23,610 nucleotides of DNA from Polysphondylium violaceum. Its lineage: Eukaryota > Evosea > Eumycetozoa > Dictyosteliales > Dictyosteliaceae. The notes under the pieces were generated by a model, which saw nothing but the letters and a program-made list of their open reading frames with translations, ran no database searches and was not told where the DNA came from. Positions 18,948-23,610 of the stretch are shown piece by piece. The stretch covers positions 1 through 23,610 of the forward strand of contig AJWJ01000370.1 in assembly GCA_000277445.1 (NCBI GenBank). Direction: 5' to 3'. Both the position numbers and the translations under genes were made by a program. The number at the start of each line of letters is the position of its first letter. Positions within the stretch are counted from its first letter, which is position 1.

Positions 18948-21005
18948 ATGAATAAAGAGGATTTAGATGCTAAACCTTACAGAGAATTGGTTAATTTAGC
19001 AAAGAAATTGGGTGTTAAGGCCAATGGTAAAAAAGAAGAAATCATCGATAGAATTGTAGCTCATAGCAATGATGATAGTGATAGCAATGATGATAATACA
19101 CCAGTTGTAAAAAAGATAAAGTCATCGACAATCAAAAAAGTTGATATAAAGAGACCAGAACCATCAGTTGTAGTTAAAGTCGTTGAAGAGAGAGAGAGCA
19201 ATAGTCAAGAAGAACAAAAAAATAATTGTAAAAGAAAGAGAGATGTTGTTGATAAACTATCATTATCAACCAAAGCAACATCAACAAAAAAAGCACAACC
19301 TGTTACTCAGATTATTCGAAAAGACTCTAAATTAGATGATATATTCTTTACAATATGGAGAGATAGATGTTTACAACAAAAAATATTTTTATCAACAATT
19401 GATTATGTTTTATTAAAGAATCTCATTCAACTAGATAAACAATATAGTTTTCTGTCGAAATTAAATAACAACAATATACCAGTAGCATATCATATAAAGG
19501 ATTTAGATCACTATCATATCTACAACGCACATCAACATAAAAGCTTAATTACACATATCGTTGTATCATCAACATTTTATCAAAACCATCTACATCTAAT
19601 ACAACAACAACAAAAACAACCAATTTTATTTGGTATCAGTATATCATCTCAAAACAATGATCCAGTTTTAAATGTAAAAGATTTACCAAACTCAATTCAA
19701 TACTATCAATACAAGAATAAAAAGCAACAAATCACCAAAGATCTTATTCCCCAATCCATTACATCTTTGGATATAGAGATATCTTCCATCAAGCCAGGTG
19801 TCATTCCGAATAGAGTTAAAACATTGGTTTTGGGATTAGCTCGATCAAACCTAGATATCAAATGTTTCCCAAAATCCCTCACCAGTGCAACTATTTATGA
19901 CTTTTGTTTTAAAAACACTCATAAAATCAATTTAGATCTTTTGCCACCAAGGCTTTTATACCTAAATCTCACTAAAATCGAAGGCGAAATCACTGGCAAT
20001 GGTCCAAAATCTCTTAAGTACTTTGTTGGCCGAACAGAACATTTAGATGTACCCTCAAGTGTGACCCAGCTAAAAAGAGTATCACACACCAATTTGAATG
20101 ATGTTCACCTGCCACCTAATCTCACTTTTCTGGGAAATCATTATCCAATCAATTTTGGTCCAAATGTATGGAGTATTCCAGAAAACACTTTATCTAGATT
20201 GAAAGCACTACTACTAGATAATATTCCTCATAGTTGCATTACCAAAGAAAACTGCCCACCAGGTATTTTATATTATAGAAATAGAAACTATAAACTAAAT
20301 AATCACGTGCCATACATCCCATCATCGGCTACCAAAGTTTCTATTTCTATTTGTAATGAAATGGAGAGATTACCAATAATTCCATCTACAGTGACCGATC
20401 TTGCCATGGAAAACCCCAATGGTCAGGTATTATTCACCAAATCAATTAAAAATGGATACTTTGCAAACAATATTGTTAAACTATCTCTAAAATACGATTT
20501 AGAATTAACACCTGGTATAATACCCTCTAGTGTAACTGATCTCAAATTAATCTACTCCAAGCCTATCAAAGCTGATATCATCCCTCCAAGTGTTGTAAAA
20601 CTTTGTTTAATCAGTAGAGAAACAGTTAAACCGATAATACTACCAAATAGTATTACAAGTTTATCATTTGAAAATGATATTCAAGTTTATTCAGATATGG
20701 TAATACCAAAAAGTGTAGAGACTTTAAAGATTTTTAATCAATTGAACTTTCAAACATTTCCATTCCAATTGTTTAAGAATATTACCAGACTTAATACTCG
20801 AGGAATTGATGATGCAAAGTCCAACTTTATAAAAACATTTGGTATTACTACTGATAATAATTATAATGAGAAATTATTTCCATCAAATATTAAATTGGTT
20901 GAATTTAGATATTCAAATATTAATTATTATATTATTGACAAGAAGGTTTACAAAGAAGAAAATCATGTAAAAAATAATCACTTTATCAAATTTGATAATA
21001 AATAA
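18948..21005 (+). CDS. SAP-domain and FNIP-repeat protein
   Basis: 685 residues from the ATG at 18948. The frame is open back to 18882, but those 22 codons are T-rich leader and the SAP domain begins right at the chosen Met. Residues about 3-37 (DLDAKPYRELVNLAKKLGVK, then ANGKKEEIIDRI) fit the SAP helix-loop-helix (L..L..lg...GKK.eLidRi), a DNA/chromatin-binding fold. Residues 40-120 are a charged Ser/Asp then Lys/Glu linker with basic NLS-like patches (NCKRKRD). An F-box-like segment starts at about 127 (LDDIFFTIWRDRCLQQKI), followed by YHIKDLDHYHIYNAHQHK. From about 250 there are some 15 FNIP-type units (IPQSITSL, IPSSVTDL, LPNSITSL, IPKSVETL). It closely parallels the SAP-less protein at 3932-5530. 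A nuclear, possibly chromatin-linked role is inference. Confidence 0.85.
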   Translation: MNKEDLDAKPYRELVNLAKKLGVKANGKKEEIIDRIVAHSNDDSDSNDDNTPVVKKIKSSTIKKVDIKRPEPSVVVKVVEERESNSQEEQKNNCKRKRDVVDKLSLSTKATSTKKAQPVTQIIRKDSKLDDIFFTIWRDRCLQQKIFLSTIDYVLLKNLIQLDKQYSFLSKLNNNNIPVAYHIKDLDHYHIYNAHQHKSLITHIVVSSTFYQNHLHLIQQQQKQPILFGISISSQNNDPVLNVKDLPNSIQYYQYKNKKQQITKDLIPQSITSLDIEISSIKPGVIPNRVKTLVLGLARSNLDIKCFPKSLTSATIYDFCFKNTHKINLDLLPPRLLYLNLTKIEGEITGNGPKSLKYFVGRTEHLDVPSSVTQLKRVSHTNLNDVHLPPNLTFLGNHYPINFGPNVWSIPENTLSRLKALLLDNIPHSCITKENCPPGILYYRNRNYKLNNHVPYIPSSATKVSISICNEMERLPIIPSTVTDLAMENPNGQVLFTKSIKNGYFANNIVKLSLKYDLELTPGIIPSSVTDLKLIYSKPIKADIIPPSVVKLCLISRETVKPIILPNSITSLSFENDIQVYSDMVIPKSVETLKIFNQLNFQTFPFQLFKNITRLNTRGIDDAKSNFIKTFGITTDNNYNEKLFPSNIKLVEFRYSNINYYIIDKKVYKEENHVKNNHFIKFDNK

Positions 21006-21695
21006 ATAAAAATTATTCATTTTAGATAGAAAGAATGAAATATATAAATCTAAAAAAAAAATTAAATAAAAAAATCCAAGATATATTTTTAGACACATTA
21101 AAATTTAAAAGAAATTTATTTAAATAAATATTAATTTTATCAGTTAATGATTGCATTATTATATTACTAATCATTGAAAAATAAAGATTACTATTGACTA
21201 AAATTTAAATCTATAATGAATTATTATATATATATATATATATTAGTATATACATTGGTAAATATTTTAAATACAAGAGTAGTTTAAAATAAAATATATC
21301 TTGGGAAAAATCAGGCGCCAAGATCATCAACAATCATGCATTAAAAATATAACGTATTATATTTAAAACACAGATGAGAATTATGACTCGTCATCTAGTT
21401 TTTCATCATACAAATTTCCTTTTGATAATATATTTTTCTACTCTTGCTAGATATTGATTTGATAATTACCTTTTAACCTGTGGCTGGTGAAGAAAAAAGA
21501 ATGCGATTTCGTCTTTTTATTCATACCGAATTCGGTTTGAGAAAAAAAAAAATGCTTTAAAAAAAAAGTAAAAAATAAAAAAATAAAAATAGAAAAAAAA
21601 AAAAATTAAAAATAGTAACGTTGATCGTCGTTCGTTTTTTTATGTGCATTCACATTATTAGTAATTTAATATTATTGATTGTTTGATTGTGTAAA
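21006..21695. other. Intergenic/promoter region of the pseudouridine synthase gene
   Basis: About 690 bp with no gene seen. A (TA)n run lies at 21225-21243. A 12-bp perfect palindrome (ACCGAATTCGGT, 21525-21536) sits about 160 bp before the start codon, and A-rich runs fill 21541-21610. Confidence 0.55.
21525..21536. promoter_or_regulatory. 12-bp perfect palindrome upstream of the pseudouridine synthase gene
   Basis: ACCGAATTCGGT is self-complementary and stands out by its CG content in AT-rich spacer. It may be a dimeric factor site; this is inference from symmetry and position only. Confidence 0.3.
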
Positions 21696-23371
21696 ATGAA
21701 TAATCTATTAAATAAAAAACTTAGATTAGATAGATTATTATCAAATTTAGGTTTATGTACAAGAAGTAATGTGAATGGATATTTAAATGAAAAGAGAGTC
21801 ACATGTTTAGGTAAAAAGGTATCACCATCAGATAAAGTTAATCCCAAGGATATCAAAATTGATGGTAAACCATTGGAACATTTCACATCATTATCAATTG
21901 CAATTCATAAACCAAATGGTTACATTTGTTCAACTTCACCCGATGGTGAGAACAAAATAATTTATGATTTATTACCTGTATGTGTCAGTCAGACTTGTCA
22001 ATATCAACTCAATCAATTCATAATACTAATTGTTATACTGTCCAGAAAGAATATGTATCTAGAAAACCAATACTTTCAATTGCAGGTAGATTAGATAAAT
22101 GGGTGACAGGGTTAGTTATTATGAGTCAAGATGGTAAATTGGTAGAGAGAATTATTACACCAAAAGATGATGGTTGTGGAAAAGATTATGAAGTTGTACT
22201 AAAGGATAGTATAAAGGGTCATGAAAAAGAATTGTTTGAATCTGGTACATTGTTATTAAGGGGTGAGGATAAACCTTGCAAACCATCAGGATTTCAAGTA
22301 TTGGATCAAGAAAAGAATAAGATTAAAGTTACTCTCTATGAGGGTAGATATCATCAAGTGAGAAGAATGTGTGCTGCAGTAGATAACAAAGCAATTGAAA
22401 TTCATAGAACTAGAGTAGGTCCAGTCGAGTTGGGCGACTTGCCTTTGGGTAAATGGAGATTCCTAAGTGAAAAAGAATTGTTAGAGTTGAATAAGATTGA
22501 AGCAACTCAAACTATTAAAAGAAAAGAGAAATATAGATCAGCTAGTAAATATGATAATGATGAATTGTTTGGTAACGAAAAAGAAGAGCAAGAAGAGGAG
22601 GATGACGATGAGGAAGATTATGATCAAGATGATAGATTTAATGAAATTGATGAAGAAATTGACCAAGATAATCAAGAAGAAGAAGAAAAAGTAGATTTGG
22701 TAAAGATTGATTATGAAGCTAAATTGGCTCAGTTAATTCAAGAGGAACAAGGTTCAATGAGTAAATCAATTATTAATCCAAGTGGAAAATTAACTTCCAC
22801 AATCTCATCATCGATTCAAGAACAAAATCCAATAGAACAAGAACAAGAAGAAGATGAGGAAAAAGAAAAAGAAGTTAAATTTAATATAGAGGAATTAAAT
22901 AGATCTATGATAAAGACATTGAATAGTTTAGAGGAATCAAGCAATCCATCAGATCCATATCAAAAGATTAGAAATCAAATTCATGATAATTTCAGAGCAA
23001 TGATTTTACAAAGAAACAAGAATGCTCAATTTGACGAGAATGGAAACGTTTTGCCAAAAGGAAAGAGACCAAGTCGTATTGAAAAAGATGAAATGTCTGA
23101 TGAAGAGTTGGAAAAAAGAATTCAAGAGGACGAAGATTTCAAAATCATTAAGAGAGAAATGGAAGGTATGCCAAGTGATGAATTTGTCCAAGAAAATGAT
23201 GATGATAAAGTACAAGAGAAAAATCAAGCAAATATTTACAAGATCGATTCATCTCCATTATCCAGCCAAGAACTTAGAAAGACTCAATTTTATAATTCTA
23301 AAAAGAGACAAACAGGTAAAGGTTCAAAGAATTTAACAAGAAGGGCATCAAAACCTACGAAAAAGAATTAG
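21696..23371 (+). CDS. RsuA/RluB-type RNA pseudouridine synthase with long acidic C-terminal extension
   Basis: Exons 21696-21977 and 22046-23371 join in phase 0 across a 68-nt intron (GTATGT..GTCCAG), giving 535 residues. Residues about 8-55 form an S4 RNA-binding domain (LRLDRLLSNLGLCTRSNVNG). The catalytic domain follows: HKPNGYICST, then AGRLDKWVTGLVIMSQDG with the catalytic Asp at about residue 111, KDYEVVL, and YEGRYHQVRRM. This is the RsuA-like family, which in bacteria modifies 16S or 23S rRNA uridines. After about residue 245 comes a tail of nearly 300 residues absent from bacterial enzymes: a strongly acidic Glu/Asp block, a more ordinary helical part (IRNQIHDNFRAMILQRN), and a basic end (KKRQTGKGSKNLTRRASKP). 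No clear mitochondrial presequence precedes the S4 domain. The start ATG has a TAAAATG context. Confidence 0.88.
21978..22045 (+). other. Intron of the pseudouridine synthase gene
   Basis: The donor GTATGT follows YDLLP, and the acceptor CTGTCCAG precedes KEYVSRKPILSIAGRLD. The 68-nt intron separates the S4 and first catalytic strand from the catalytic Asp motif. The two reading frames overlap here in an unspliced read, but only the joined form makes the family pattern. Confidence 0.88.
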
Positions 23372-23499
23372 TTATTTGTAAATAAAAGAGTTAAAAATAG
23401 TTTAGTTTTTAAAGGATATCTATAGAGCTATTAAATAGTGATATGAGGATTAAAACTGTTGTAAATAAAAATATAAATTTTTTTGTGAAAATTGTCCAA
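23372..23499. other. Spacer between the pseudouridine synthase stop and the tRNA
   Basis: 128 AT-rich bases carry the 3' end of the preceding gene and the tRNA 5' flank. No element insertion is seen here. Confidence 0.5.
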
Positions 23500-23572
23500 G
23501 CCGAAATGGCTCAGTCGGCAGAGCGAGCGGCTGTTAACCGCTAGGTCCATGGTTCGATCCCATGTTTCGGCG
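23500..23572 (+). tRNA. trnN-GUU: tRNA-Asn (anticodon GUU)
   Basis: 73 nt folds as a full cloverleaf. The acceptor stem is GCCGAAA/TTTCGGC with discriminator G; the D stem is GCTC/GAGC. The anticodon stem is AGCGG/CCGCT with loop CTGTTAA (anticodon GTT), and the T stem is CATGG/CCATG with loop TTCGATC. Box A (TGGCTCAGTCGG) and box B (GGTTCGATCCC) match Pol III internal promoter consensus. There is no intron and CCA is not encoded, as in eukaryotic nuclear tRNA genes. Confidence 0.97.
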
Positions 23573-23575
23573 ATC

Positions 23576-23580
23576 TTTTT
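23576..23580 (+). terminator. Pol III T5 terminator
   Basis: Five T residues lie four bases after the tRNA 3' end, the usual RNA polymerase III stop. Confidence 0.85.
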
Positions 23581-23610
23581 AAAAAACCTTATCCTTTATC
23601 GGATCATGGG

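Noticed and set aside
23372-23610. tRNA-associated retroelement insertion
   Set aside because: Dictyostelid retroelements often insert next to tRNA genes, but the visible flanks (128 bp before, 38 bp after) hold only plain spacer.
1-23610. CRISPR array, operon or bacterial insertion sequence
   Set aside because: No spaced direct repeats or transposase-like frames were seen, and the spliceosomal introns and Pol III tRNA signals show nuclear eukaryotic DNA.

Overview
The window looks like nuclear DNA of a dictyostelid social amoeba. It is very AT-rich with long A/T homopolymers, has short AT-rich GT..AG introns (about 55-100 nt), A-rich start contexts, Asn and Gln runs in proteins, and two FNIP-repeat proteins of the kind expanded in dictyostelids. 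It also carries a small gene whose N-terminus resembles the dictyostelid hssA/sigN small-protein family. The species cannot be fixed from the sequence; it is probably not D. discoideum, but that is inference.

Layout, left to right. 1-1304: an (AC)n tract and a long upstream region. 1305-3549 (+): WDR44-type WD40 protein with one intron. 3932-5530 (-): FNIP-repeat protein. 5798-7447 (-): PRXL2-type thioredoxin-fold domain inside a long low-complexity protein. 7714-8151 (-): small acidic low-complexity protein. 9397-9936 (-): Asn-rich unknown protein, probably with one intron. 11462-12232 (+): anamorsin/Dre2. 12344-14041 (-): saccharopine reductase with four exons, convergent with Dre2. 14394-14685 (-): hidden two-exon small gene resembling hssA. 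15618-17438 (-): five-exon amino acid transporter. 18186-18692 (+): small coiled-coil protein. 18948-21005 (+): SAP-domain plus FNIP-repeat protein, a paralogue of the gene at 3932-5530. 21696-23371 (+): RsuA-type pseudouridine synthase with one intron and a long acidic tail. 23500-23572 (+): tRNA-Asn(GUU).

The genes do not form a pathway. They are an ordinary mix of housekeeping functions (cytosolic Fe-S assembly, lysine/saccharopine metabolism, amino acid transport, RNA modification, membrane trafficking) with lineage-specific proteins. I see no transposon, retroelement or CRISPR array. The points most worth a second look are the hidden hssA-like gene, the SAP-FNIP fusion beside a SAP-less paralogue, the bacterial-type pseudouridine synthase with a eukaryotic tail, and a perfect 19-bp inverted repeat upstream of the hssA-like gene. 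All exon joins were made by eye from reading-frame phase, splice dinucleotides and family similarity.
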